Under the pieces are notes generated by a model. It was not told the DNA's origin and did not search any database. It saw only the letters and a list, made by a program, of their open reading frames with translations. The position numbers and the translations under genes are program-made. From CAMYOC01 sp963704875 (GTDB lineage: Bacteria; Pseudomonadota; Gammaproteobacteria; Steroidobacterales; XN24): a DNA stretch of 64,000 nucleotides. Shown here piece by piece: positions 55,695-62,715 of this stretch. How positions within the stretch are numbered: position 1 is the first letter of the stretch; every line of letters starts with the position of its first letter. Location: NCBI GenBank assembly GCA_963704875.1, contig CAVPIA010000003.1:144269-208268 (forward strand), read 5' to 3'.

Positions 55695-56553
55695 GGCCGG
55701 GCAGTATTTCACCGGGCGCAATGTCGACTACGGCAACGTCGGTCCCGTGATGAGCGTGCCTGCGTCCCGGCTGGGCGGCGGGGCAGGTGGCGTGACCTAT
55801 TCGAAGCCGATCAACTATGCCTGTCAGAAAAACTATATCGTGCTGTTAACCGACGGCGCGCCAACCCGTGATGTGGACGCGCAATCCAAGATCGAAGGTC
55901 TGCCCAACTTCTCCAGCCTGGTCGGTCCGACCTGTGATGGCAGCGGCAACGGTGCCTGCCTGGATGACATGGCCGAGTATTTGTACAAAGCGGATCTTGA
56001 CGGCAGTCTGCCGGGCGTGCAGAACGTCACCACGTATACCATCGGTTTCGCGGTTGACCTGCCCTTGTTGAAGTCCACAGCCGAAAGAGGTGGTGGTGAA
56101 TACAAACTGGCCGACAACACATCTACGCTGGCCAACGTACTCAGCGAAATTATATTGTCGATCAAAGATGATGCGACGACGTTCACCGCGCCGTCTGTGC
56201 CAGTCAACGCGTTTAACCGGACCCAGAATCTGAACGATGTGTTCGTCTCGGTGTTCCAGCCTTCCGCGACGGTGCACTGGCCCGGGAACCTGAAAAAATA
56301 TCGCCTGATAAACGGCGAGCTGGTGGGTCAGGATGATCTGCCTGCGGTGGATCCGCTGAGCGGTTTCTTCGCCGATGATGCGTTCAGCTTCTGGTCACCT
56401 GCAGCGGATGGCGATCGCGCCGCCCGCGGGTGGCGCGGCCAGCCAGCAGCCGGAACCGGACAGTCGGAACGTTTATACCGATCTGAACGGCAATACTCTG
56501 ACTTCTACCGCCAATCGGGTCGAGGTCGGAAACAACAACATCGACGCAAATGA
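55600..56553 (+). CDS. pilY1: PilY1, fragment 2 (rest of von Willebrand A domain and linker)
   Basis: This is the continuation of PilY1 in the second frame, in truth entered at about 55581. It has VMKATIDALPADGWTPLSETMYEA and NYIVLLTDGAPTRD, both classic PilY1 blocks, then SVFQPSATVHWPGNLKKYRL at the border with the propeller. The true frame ends near 56424, where one extra C in CCC 56423-56425 shifts it. The last 40 residues to 56553 (RGWRGQPAAG onward) are out of frame. The ATG at 55600 is only the first Met in this frame, not a real start. Confidence 0.88.
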   Translation: MEDVATARPVMKATIDALPADGWTPLSETMYEAGQYFTGRNVDYGNVGPVMSVPASRLGGGAGGVTYSKPINYACQKNYIVLLTDGAPTRDVDAQSKIEGLPNFSSLVGPTCDGSGNGACLDDMAEYLYKADLDGSLPGVQNVTTYTIGFAVDLPLLKSTAERGGGEYKLADNTSTLANVLSEIILSIKDDATTFTAPSVPVNAFNRTQNLNDVFVSVFQPSATVHWPGNLKKYRLINGELVGQDDLPAVDPLSGFFADDAFSFWSPAADGDRAARGWRGQPAAGTGQSERLYRSERQYSDFYRQSGRGRKQQHRRK

Positions 56554-58123
56554 TCTCGGCACTACCGCGATCGAACGGGACAGCGTGATCGCCTGGATCA
56601 ATGGTCTCGATGTATTTGATTCCGATGATGATGGCAGTACCACGGATGCCCGGCGCCAGATGGGCGACCCTTTCCACGTCCGCCCGGTCACGGTGATCTA
56701 CGGTGGTACCGTAGACAATCCCGACGCGGTGGTCTTCGTGTCTACCAATGACGGCCAGATGCACGCGATCGACGCGGAAACCGGCGCCGAATTGTGGACC
56801 TATATTCCCGACGAGATGCTGGATCGCTCCTACGAAATCTATCTGGATGAACCGGCGCCGAGTCGGCGTTATGGGCTGGACGGTGAGATCCGAGCCCATG
56901 TGTATAACGATGATGGCATCCCAGGCATCAGTGGCGCGGAACGCGTGTTCCTGACTTTTGGTATGCGCCGCGGCGGGGACACCGTTTATACCATCGAGGT
57001 CACCAATCGCTATGCGCCGAAACTGCTGTGGAAGGTTGACAGCAACACGGCGGGCTTTGGCGAACTCGGACAGACCTGGTCCACGCCGGTGGTGACCGAC
57101 GTAATTATCGGTGGCACGCGCAAGACAGTCGCCATCTTTGGTGGCGGCTATGACGACGGTCAGGATAATCCGGGCTATCGCACCGATACCGTCGGCAACG
57201 CCATCTACATGGTGGATCTGCTGACCGGGAACCTGCTGTGGAAGGCAAGCAATGCCGGTGCCAACCTGGATCTGCCGGAGATGACCCATTCGATTCCCTC
57301 GCCGCTGGCGGTCGTCGACATCAGCCAGAACGGTCTGGCCGACCGCATGTATGTGGGCGATATGGGTGGACGCCTGTGGCGCTTCGACATCGTCAACGGC
57401 GCGGCGGCGGATGATCTGGTTGAAGGCGGAGTGATCGCTTCGCTGGGCGGAGCGGCCGAGTTCACACCGACCCCGGCAGACCTGCGCCGCTTCTACGCGC
57501 AGCCTGATGTGGTGCCGGTGATCTCCAATGATCGCCTGATCCTGACCGTGAACATCGGCTCCGGCTATCGCGCCCATCCTCTGGATGCGACGATCGAGGA
57601 TGAGTTCTTCTCGGTCAGAGACTACAAGGTGTTTGACATCATCCCGACTGATGGATACGGACCCCCGATCACGCGGACCGACCTGGTCGACATCACCACA
57701 GAGCCGAATCCGACGCTGGATCCGGATGTGCCCGGATGGCGCTTGCGCATGGTCCAGAGCACCGGTGAGAAGGTCCTCTCGCAGTCCTTTACGTTCCAGG
57801 GCGCGATCTTCTTCAGCAGCTTCTCGCCCGGCAACGCGGCAAATTCCTGCGTCGCTTCCAGTGGCTTGAACCGGCTGTATCGGGTCAATGTGCTCGATGG
57901 CTCGCCGAATACTAATCTGGACCAGCCGGTCGACGACCCGGAAGAGCTGACCGAGGAAGACCGCTTCATCGAGCTCAAGCAGGGCGGCATCGCGCCACGG
58001 CCGGTGTTCCTGTTCCCGCGTGATCGCTCGGATCGCCCGGTCGCCTGTATCGGTGTCGAGTGTCTGGATCCTGGTATCAATAACGATCTGGTCCGCACCT
58101 TCTGGACCCAGGACGGGACATGA
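56375..58123 (+). CDS. pilY1: PilY1, fragment 3 (C-terminal beta-propeller)
   Basis: This third frame holds the PilY1 propeller from about AGGAASQQPEPDSRNVYT. It shows GDPFHVRPVTVIYGG, VVFVSTNDGQMHAIDAETGAELW, FGGGYDDGQDNPGYRTDTVGNAIYMVDL and YVGDMGGRLWRFDI. The Asp-rich DSDDDGSTTD could bind calcium, though the known PilY1 calcium loop may be elsewhere. Real reading enters at about 56426; the upstream Met codons are not starts. It ends 18 bp before the pilE ATG. Confidence 0.88.
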   Translation: MMRSASGHLQRMAIAPPAGGAASQQPEPDSRNVYTDLNGNTLTSTANRVEVGNNNIDANDLGTTAIERDSVIAWINGLDVFDSDDDGSTTDARRQMGDPFHVRPVTVIYGGTVDNPDAVVFVSTNDGQMHAIDAETGAELWTYIPDEMLDRSYEIYLDEPAPSRRYGLDGEIRAHVYNDDGIPGISGAERVFLTFGMRRGGDTVYTIEVTNRYAPKLLWKVDSNTAGFGELGQTWSTPVVTDVIIGGTRKTVAIFGGGYDDGQDNPGYRTDTVGNAIYMVDLLTGNLLWKASNAGANLDLPEMTHSIPSPLAVVDISQNGLADRMYVGDMGGRLWRFDIVNGAAADDLVEGGVIASLGGAAEFTPTPADLRRFYAQPDVVPVISNDRLILTVNIGSGYRAHPLDATIEDEFFSVRDYKVFDIIPTDGYGPPITRTDLVDITTEPNPTLDPDVPGWRLRMVQSTGEKVLSQSFTFQGAIFFSSFSPGNAANSCVASSGLNRLYRVNVLDGSPNTNLDQPVDDPEELTEEDRFIELKQGGIAPRPVFLFPRDRSDRPVACIGVECLDPGINNDLVRTFWTQDGT

Positions 58124-58140
58124 TGCACAAGGAGCTGAAC

Positions 58141-58578
58141 ATGTTGTATAGATCGAAAGGCGTAACGCTGATGGAGCTGATGATCACGTTGCTGATCGTC
58201 GCCATCCTTGCAGCCATCGCCGTGCCAAATTATCGCAGCCATTCGATGCGCGGACATCGCACCGAAGCGAATATGGCTTTGGCCCAGATCGCCTCCCGGC
58301 AGGAACAGTTCTATATGCAGAACAATACCTATACCGCGAATCTTGCCGACCTGGGTTTTGGCGCGGAGACAGAGCATGGCCGGTACGGACTGGCATTAAC
58401 CAGCGGCGACGCCACCGCGTTTGTGGCCCGCGCCACTGCGCTGGGTGGCCAGGCGGATGACGACGGTTGCGAAGTGTTCGCGATTAACGAGGACGGCGTG
58501 CGCTATGGCGGGCCCGGTCCGGTGGGTGCTGCAATCAATATGGGCACCCACGATGAGGAATGCTTGCGGGGCCGCTAA
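58141..58578 (+). CDS. pilE: Type IV minor pilin PilE-like
   Basis: The 145-aa protein has a very short leader and KG/VTLMELMITLLIVAILAAIAVPNY, with Val rather than Phe at +1 and Glu at +5. The downstream block RTEANMALAQIASRQEQFYMQNNTYT is typical of PilE minor pilins, and the C-terminal Cys pair (GCEVF, EECLRG) should form the D-loop. CAAGGAGCTGAAC precedes the ATG at 58141. A strong terminator follows 23 bp later, closing the operon. Confidence 0.9.
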   Translation: MLYRSKGVTLMELMITLLIVAILAAIAVPNYRSHSMRGHRTEANMALAQIASRQEQFYMQNNTYTANLADLGFGAETEHGRYGLALTSGDATAFVARATALGGQADDDGCEVFAINEDGVRYGGPGPVGAAINMGTHDEECLRGR

Positions 58579-58600
58579 CCAGGCGCTGCAGCACGAGTGA

Positions 58601-58633
58601 AAAAAAGGCGGCCCCTGCGGGCCGCCTTTTTTT
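58601..58633 (+). terminator. Rho-independent terminator of the pilin operon
   Basis: An 8-bp GC stem (GGCGGCCC / GGGCCGCC, loop CTGC) is flanked by six or more A on the left and seven T on the right. It is the clean end of the fimT-pilE operon and may also work in reverse. Confidence 0.93.
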
Positions 58634-58845
58634 GGACTGCACACTGAACTATGAGGGCGTCTGGACGGGTATCCGCCTCACCGACATGCGGGAATAAACC
58701 GCTGCGCCGGGGCTGGATCGAGTTGACCCGCCCAGTCTGCGGACCTGCTCCCCCTTATCGCCCCGTACGGCCCGGTTCGTTAGGGGTAGATGCCGTTCGG
58801 CCGGGCCAAATGCCAAGCCAGGACTGGCCGACGCGGATGATCGGG
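58634..58845. other. Gap with nothing recognisable
   Basis: About 210 bp after the terminator show no gene or strong repeat. Open frames here are Pro/Arg-rich shadows. Confidence 0.5.
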
Positions 58846-58907
58846 TGTCGGCTGGCTTTACATAAAGCAATCCAGGGGTGACGCCTTAAGTGTCGGTTAG
58901 TTTTACA
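58846..58907 (+). promoter_or_regulatory. Paired 17-bp direct repeats, likely activator sites
   Basis: TGTCGGCTGGCTTTACA (58846-58862) and TGTCGGTTAGTTTTACA (58891-58907) match at 14 of 17 bases and begin 45 bp apart. Each has TGT at one end and ACA at the other. They lie 65-125 bp upstream of a sigma-54-like promoter, the usual place for enhancer-binding protein sites. Confidence 0.6.
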
Positions 58908-58971
58908 CTTCCCGAACAGACGCAATCAGGTGTTGCGTACAAGTCGCTGAAAGTAATCCGGTTATTCTTTA

Positions 58972-58987
58972 TGGCATGAATAATGCT
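58972..58987 (+). promoter_or_regulatory. Sigma-54-type -24/-12 promoter
   Basis: TGGCATGAATAATGCT fits the consensus TGGCACG-N4-TTGCW with two mismatches and exact GG-to-GC spacing. Transcription would start near 58998, upstream of a PEP-CTERM tail. Confidence 0.6.
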
Positions 58988-58995
58988 TCTATATT

Positions 58996-59171
58996 CTCAA
59001 GGGCAACTCCTCCCACCTGATTGCAGTCCTCTTCGATGGCACAATCAACGGGAGTTTCACCGAAGATTTGTAGCACTAACGATTGCAGGCGATGCCCCCG
59101 AACCGACCTCCCTGGCGCTGCTCGGCCTCGGCCTGGTTGGCAAGGGATTGCGGCGGCGCATGAAAGCCTGA
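58996..59171 (+). pseudogene. Remnant of a PEP-CTERM protein gene
   Basis: The end of this stretch codes for a PEP-CTERM sorting tail: DAPEPTSLALLGLGLVG, then KGLRRRMKA and a stop. The N-terminus is missing: no start codon lies in this frame after the predicted transcription start. Just upstream another frame reads ILKGNSSHLIAVLFDG followed by TINGSFTEDL and a stop, which looks like the mature part of the same protein, one frame off near 59065. So the gene appears deleted internally and frameshifted. No exosortase gene is in the window. A 62-codon frame can be read from an ATG at 58983, but that ATG lies inside the -12 element. Confidence 0.6.
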
Positions 59172-59200
59172 TTCAGCACAACAATAAGAAACTGAACTTG

Positions 59201-59229
59201 AACCCCGCTTCGGCGGGGTTTTTCTTTTG
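59201..59229 (+). terminator. Rho-independent terminator after the PEP-CTERM remnant
   Basis: The stem AACCCCGC / GCGGGGTT around a TTCG tetraloop is followed by TTTTCTTTT. It lies 30 bp past the remnant's stop, showing that this was once a complete transcription unit. Confidence 0.9.
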
Positions 59230-59486
59230 GTGCGAGAGCTTGTTGCCATGGACACTTTTGAAAAAGGGGGACGGTATCGCCTGATGTCGCGGCTTTGGCG
59301 TCGGGAAGAAAGGGGTGGGATGGTTTGACGCCGGTAGCAGCTCGAACTGAAGAGGGGGTGGGATTGATTCGGCCGCTATGGCGGCCTCACCCTTCGGGCG
59401 GCGTCGCTGCGCTCCGCCGTCTGTCGGCGCACAAAGTGCGCCTCGGTTCGAACCCGGGCGGGTTCGTCCACACACCCCGCACCGGA

Positions 59487-59526
59487 TAAACAATAAAGGG
59501 GCCCACCAGGGCCCCTTTATTGTTTA
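59487..59526 (-). terminator. 18-bp-stem terminator, repeat copy
   Basis: TAAACAATAAAGGGGCCC and its exact complement surround ACCA. This is an identical copy, 181 bp away, of the hairpin right after the tRNA-Ser gene. Confidence 0.85.
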
Positions 59527-59667
59527 TTGGCGGAGGGGGTGGGATTGACTCGGATCGGCTATGGCCGATCCTCGGGGCTACGCCCCACCGTCGCTCTCGC
59601 TCCGGCGTCCAAAACGCTAGCGCGTTTTGTCGAACCTAGTGGGTTCGTCCACACACCCCGCACCGGA

Positions 59668-59707
59668 TAAACAATAAAGGGGCCCACCAGGGCCCCTTTA
59701 TTGTTTA
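59668..59707 (-). terminator. 18-bp-stem terminator of tRNA-Ser
   Basis: Starting one base past the encoded CCA, ATAAACAATAAAGGGGCCC pairs perfectly with the sequence ending CCCCTTTATTGTTTA. The perfect 18-bp stem with a 4-nt loop and a T-rich 3' arm should end the tRNA transcript. Confidence 0.9.
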
Positions 59708-59708
59708 T

Positions 59709-59798
59709 TGGCGGAGGGGGTGGGATTCGAACCCACGGTACAGCAAGCTGTACACTTGATTTCGAGTCAAGCCCATTCGACCACTCTGGCACCCCTCC
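59709..59798 (-). tRNA. serU: tRNA-Ser (anticodon CGA)
   Basis: On the minus strand the acceptor arm GGAGGGG pairs with CCCCTCC, followed by discriminator G and an encoded CCA. The anticodon arm is CTTGA-CTCGAAA-TCAAG with anticodon CGA, reading UCG codons. A long variable arm (GTACAGC TTG GCTGTAC) marks a class II tRNA, and the T arm is GTGGG-TTCGAAT-CCCAC. Length is 90 nt with CCA. The symbol is assigned by analogy with the CGA isoacceptor of E. coli. Confidence 0.95.
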
Positions 59799-60077
59799 GG
59801 GTGGGCGGCATTATCCCGACCCCTCTGTGACCCGTCAATCACTCGTGGGCGCGCATTCCGGGTCGGCAAGCGGTATGGCGGGCATTCGGCATAACACTGA
59901 TTTTCCGTTCACGACCGCGCCCGCAAGCTTCTGTTTTCCATGGATTATGTCAAGCTGGAAAGCGCCGGATATGAGCCATCCCGGGGTGCCTGAAATGTGA
60001 ACGAAAGCCCGCTTCCGGCCGTCTCATTGTCTATGATCGACTAAATCCCCCCGAGCCGCCGCCGGAGAGACTCTTCC

Positions 60078-61499
60078 GTGAGAGCCGTAAGCACTATCAG
60101 CTTGTGTGTGTTGCTCACCACCTGCCATGTTCCGCCGACCTTGATTGAGCAGATCGTGGCGGAGGGGGAATTGCGCGTGGTCACACGCAACAGCCCCACG
60201 ACCTATTACCTGGGTCCGGAGGGCCCGGTCGGGATCGAGTACGACCTCGCCCGCGGACTCGCCGAGTCCATCGGTGTTGAACTCAACATCTATAGCCTCG
60301 ACAGCATCAGTGACATGGTCCCGGAAGTAGCGTCGGGACGCGCGCACATTGCTGCCGGCGGTCTGACGGTCACCGACAAGCGGCTGGCACAGGTGGAATT
60401 CGGACCGGCCTACCGCACCGTCACCGAGCAACTTGTGTACCGCAACGGCGAATCGCGACCGCGAGAAGTCACGGATCTGATCGGCGGTCATCTGGAAGTG
60501 ATGAGCGGCAGCAGCCATGTCGATACGCTGGAAGCGCTGCGCTCGGGCCTTCCCGAATTGACCTGGCTGGAGCGACCACTGGCTGACGAGGAGGAACTGT
60601 TGCAACGGGTCTCGGACGGAGAACTTCGATTCACCGTCGCCGATTCCAGCGCGGTCGAGGTCAGCCAATATTTCCACCCCGAGGTCCGGGTCGCATTCGA
60701 CCTGAGTGAGCCTCAGGAACTGGCCTGGGCGCTGCGCCGCGGCGACGACAACAGCTTGCGGCTGACGGTGGATAGATACTTCCAGCAGGTCAATGCCAGC
60801 GGCATGCTGGCGGCGCTTGAGGATCGGTACTTCGGCCATACCGCTGACTTTGATTACGTCGGCGCGCGGACCTTCTTGCGCCACATCGAGCAGCGCCTGC
60901 CCCGCTACCGCGTCTGGTTTCAGCAGGCCGCGGCCCAGGTGAATATGGACTGGCGGCTGTTGGCGGCGGTGGCCTACCAGGAATCTCACTGGAATCCGCA
61001 CGCAGTTTCGCCCACCGGCGTGCGCGGGCTGATGATGCTGACCAACACCACCGCCCGCAGCATGGGCATCACGGACCGTCAGGATCCGCGCCAGAGCATT
61101 GATGGCGGCGCCCGCTATTTGCGCCGGGTCCTCAACCGGATCCCGGAGCGCATCCCGGAGCCCGACCGGACCTGGCTGGCATTGGCTGCCTACAACGTCG
61201 GCTGGGGCCATCTGGAGGACGCGCGCATTATCACTGAAATTCGTGGTGAGGATCCGGACAACTGGGCGGCAGTACGCGACAGTCTGCCCTTGCTGACACA
61301 GAGAAAATGGTACACGCGGGTCCGGCGCGGGTATGCACGCGGATGGGCACCCGTGCACTACGTTGACAACATACGCAGCTACTATGAGGTGCTGTTGTGG
61401 CTGACTGCCGATGACACCGACGAAGCGGTGACGGCTGACAACGACGATCCCCTGGAAGCAACAGAAGCCACGCTTGACGCCGACAAGGACGCCGCCTGA
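60078..61499 (+). CDS. mltF: Membrane-bound lytic murein transglycosylase F
   Basis: The 473-aa protein has an N-terminal hydrophobic leader, an SBP_bac_3-like regulatory domain (about 28-265; LRVVTRNSPTTYYLGPEGPVG, GIEYDLARGLAES) and a C-terminal SLT domain (about 285-440). The catalytic Glu is Glu302 in AAVAYQESHWNPHAVSPTGV, followed by RGLMMLTNTTA and AAYNVGWGHL. It cleaves peptidoglycan to anhydromuropeptides at the outer membrane. The start is GTG 60078 behind GGAGAGA. A Cys at about residue 16 may be lipidated, though the box (LTTC) is not standard. Confidence 0.92.
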   Translation: MRAVSTISLCVLLTTCHVPPTLIEQIVAEGELRVVTRNSPTTYYLGPEGPVGIEYDLARGLAESIGVELNIYSLDSISDMVPEVASGRAHIAAGGLTVTDKRLAQVEFGPAYRTVTEQLVYRNGESRPREVTDLIGGHLEVMSGSSHVDTLEALRSGLPELTWLERPLADEEELLQRVSDGELRFTVADSSAVEVSQYFHPEVRVAFDLSEPQELAWALRRGDDNSLRLTVDRYFQQVNASGMLAALEDRYFGHTADFDYVGARTFLRHIEQRLPRYRVWFQQAAAQVNMDWRLLAAVAYQESHWNPHAVSPTGVRGLMMLTNTTARSMGITDRQDPRQSIDGGARYLRRVLNRIPERIPEPDRTWLALAAYNVGWGHLEDARIITEIRGEDPDNWAAVRDSLPLLTQRKWYTRVRRGYARGWAPVHYVDNIRSYYEVLLWLTADDTDEAVTADNDDPLEATEATLDADKDAA

Positions 61500-61507
61500 A
61501 TCCGGGC

Positions 61508-61981
61508 TCAGCGGCGTTGGCGGAAAAACTCGCGCAACAAGCCGGCGCAATCCTCAGCCATCACCCCAGCGTCTACCACCAGCTGATGATTGAGAGCCGG
61601 AGCGCGGACGATGTCAAACACGCTCCCCGCTGCCCCGGTCTTGGGGTCGGGTGCGCCATAGACCAGTCGTTCGATACGCGCGTGGACCATCGCGCCGGCG
61701 CACATCGCGCACGGCTCCAGCGTCACATACAGCGTACATCCGTTCGTTCGGTAGTTGCCAAGGGCGATACCTGCGGCACGCAATGCCTGAATCTCCGCGT
61801 GGGCAGTCGCATCGTGCGCGGCAATCGGCCGGTTCCAGCCTTCACCTATGATCTCGCCCTCACGCACCACCACCGCGCCGACCGGCACTTCACCTTCATC
61901 GCGGGCGCGGCTAGCGAGCCTGACCGCGTGCTGCATCCAGCGCCGGTCCTGGTCCACAACTAAGTTCGGCGACGGCGTCAC
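61508..61981 (-). CDS. tadA: tRNA-specific adenosine deaminase
   Basis: The 157-aa zinc deaminase converts A34 to inosine in tRNA-Arg(ACG). The zinc/catalytic motifs are DATAHAEIQALR (His and Glu) and LEPCAMCAGAMVHARI (PCxxC). Length and the FFRQRR end fit TadA. It converges on mltF with 8 bp between the stops; mltF-tadA adjacency is common in gammaproteobacteria. Confidence 0.94.
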   Translation of the reverse strand: MTPSPNLVVDQDRRWMQHAVRLASRARDEGEVPVGAVVVREGEIIGEGWNRPIAAHDATAHAEIQALRAAGIALGNYRTNGCTLYVTLEPCAMCAGAMVHARIERLVYGAPDPKTGAAGSVFDIVRAPALNHQLVVDAGVMAEDCAGLLREFFRQRR

Positions 61982-61983
61982 CT

Positions 61984-62058
61984 TCAGGGTCTAATCCGGA
62001 TCGCGATCCAGAGTCCGACTACGATCGTTACCGCGGCACCAAGCCAGGCTGGATCCAT
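61984..62058 (-). CDS. Tiny single-helix membrane peptide, doubtful
   Basis: A 24-codon frame (MDPAWLGAAVTIVVGLWIAI and RIRP) encodes one hydrophobic helix with a basic end. GTGGGAATAAGAAC precedes its ATG at 62058, and it begins 4 bp after the stop of the next upstream ORF, suggesting coupling. It ends just before tadA. It is too short to classify. Confidence 0.4.
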   Translation of the reverse strand: MDPAWLGAAVTIVVGLWIAIRIRP

Positions 62059-62062
62059 GTTC

Positions 62063-62251
62063 TTATTCCCACTCGATTGCAAATAAGCCATTATTATCTT
62101 TTATATTCAACGGCTTATTTTCCTGCCAATTGGTAATACCATGAAAAATACCATGCTCAGAAGTTTCTTCAAAATGCTCGGAAAATTGCCGATTGAACGC
62201 TGCTGTCCCCTCCCCGTAGATTAGGCCCACGGATAACCGGAATTTCGGCAT
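62063..62251 (-). CDS. Small orphan ORF in AT-richer DNA
   Basis: This 62-aa frame (MPKFRLSVGLIYGEGTAAF to NGLFAIEWE) has ordinary amino-acid composition, unlike the Arg-rich shadows elsewhere, and lies in DNA clearly richer in A and T than its surroundings. AGGACCGTCATC precedes the ATG. The family is not recognised. It may have come with the accessory DNA to its right. Confidence 0.45.
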   Translation of the reverse strand: MPKFRLSVGLIYGEGTAAFNRQFSEHFEETSEHGIFHGITNWQENKPLNIKDNNGLFAIEWE

Positions 62252-62266
62252 GATGACGGTCCTGAC

Positions 62267-62443
62267 GGTACTGACAAGTTAACGCATATCTTGCCATTTT
62301 CTGGGCGAAACATGCCTCCTCAACTGCCAACGTTCAGTCACTTGGAAGAATCTGACTGACGCAGTTAAGTCCTCTAGTCAGTTAACTTGTCAGTATCCTT
62401 TCCTGGGGTTCGCAAGGCATCGATACGCAATTTGTCAGTACCG
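62267..62443. mobile_element. MITE-like element with nested inverted repeats
   Basis: TACTGACAAGTTAAC (62269-62283) is the exact reverse complement of GTTAACTTGTCAGTA (62381-62395). A second, outer partner is TTGTCAGTACCG (62432-62443), complementary to CGGTACTGACAA (62267-62278). The 177 bp between hold no ORF. Nested ends like this suggest a small non-autonomous element or the remains of an insertion sequence. Confidence 0.5.
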
Positions 62444-62498
62444 CATCGTGGTCGGCTTTCCCACGGTCATGATCGGCGATTAGGACTTCATAGAATCT

Positions 62499-62715
62499 TG
62501 TATGTTCAGCGTTGCCCGAAATCTGGCAGATTGAGGGCGCCGGGGTGGGAGGGACTTATTCTTCTTTCGGACTCAGCTGAGTACCGACCCGGATAGCGAT
62601 CGTCCCCACCCCTCACCGTTGAGCGCCGATAAGTAATCCAGCCGTCTGCTCGGCCGATCTTCGCAAGGTAGCGCCCGGTGAGTCCCCGGCGTGTTCACGA
62701 GGAACGGAGGCTATT
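62499..62715 (+). ncRNA. Candidate IS110 bridge (seek) RNA
   Basis: The leader between the left end and the transposase is highly structured. An outer stem GGCGC (62536-62540) / GCGCC (62623-62627) and GGGGTGGG (62542-62549) / CCCACCCC (62605-62612) encloses an inner hairpin with the palindrome ACTCAGCTGAGT (62571-62582). The right strand of the internal loop holds CGGATAG (62590-62596), complementary to CTATCCG across the element's right junction (63682-63688). A second structured part follows. This is the layout expected of a bridge RNA target loop. Confidence 0.5.

Larger units (their letters stand above)
59352..59727. repeat. 181-bp tandem repeats carrying the tRNA-Ser 3' end
   Basis: GAGGGGGTGGGATT recurs at exact 181-bp steps, ending at 59365, 59546 and 59727; the last copy is inside the tRNA-Ser gene. 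The 87 bp at 59460-59546 and 59641-59727 are identical. The first of these ends with 19 nt equal to the 3' end of the tRNA including CCA (minus strand). The rest of each unit differs in sequence but keeps hairpins at matching places. The order resembles the 178-bp repeats after E. coli tyrT. Confidence 0.85.

Noticed and set aside
54849..58123. Phase variation of pilY1
   Set aside because: The altered runs are only three bases long, too short for slippage-based switching; sequence error or decay is more likely.
59559..59792. ORF starting MPEWSNGLDSKSSVQL on the minus strand
   Set aside because: It is the sense-strand translation of tRNA-Ser itself and its flank, not protein-coding.
59701..60000. 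ORF starting MFIGGGGGIRTHGTASCTLDFE on the plus strand
   Set aside because: It is the antisense reading of tRNA-Ser; this peptide is a well-known false gene at tRNA-Ser loci.
60024..61550. 508-codon minus-strand ORF opposite mltF
   Set aside because: It is a long antisense shadow of a clearly conserved gene, with composition typical of GC-rich reverse frames.
62269..62395. Integron attC site suggested by GTTAAC at the inverted ends
   Set aside because: The stem is a perfect inverted repeat without the R''/L'' asymmetry or extrahelical bases of attC, and no integrase or cassette genes are near.
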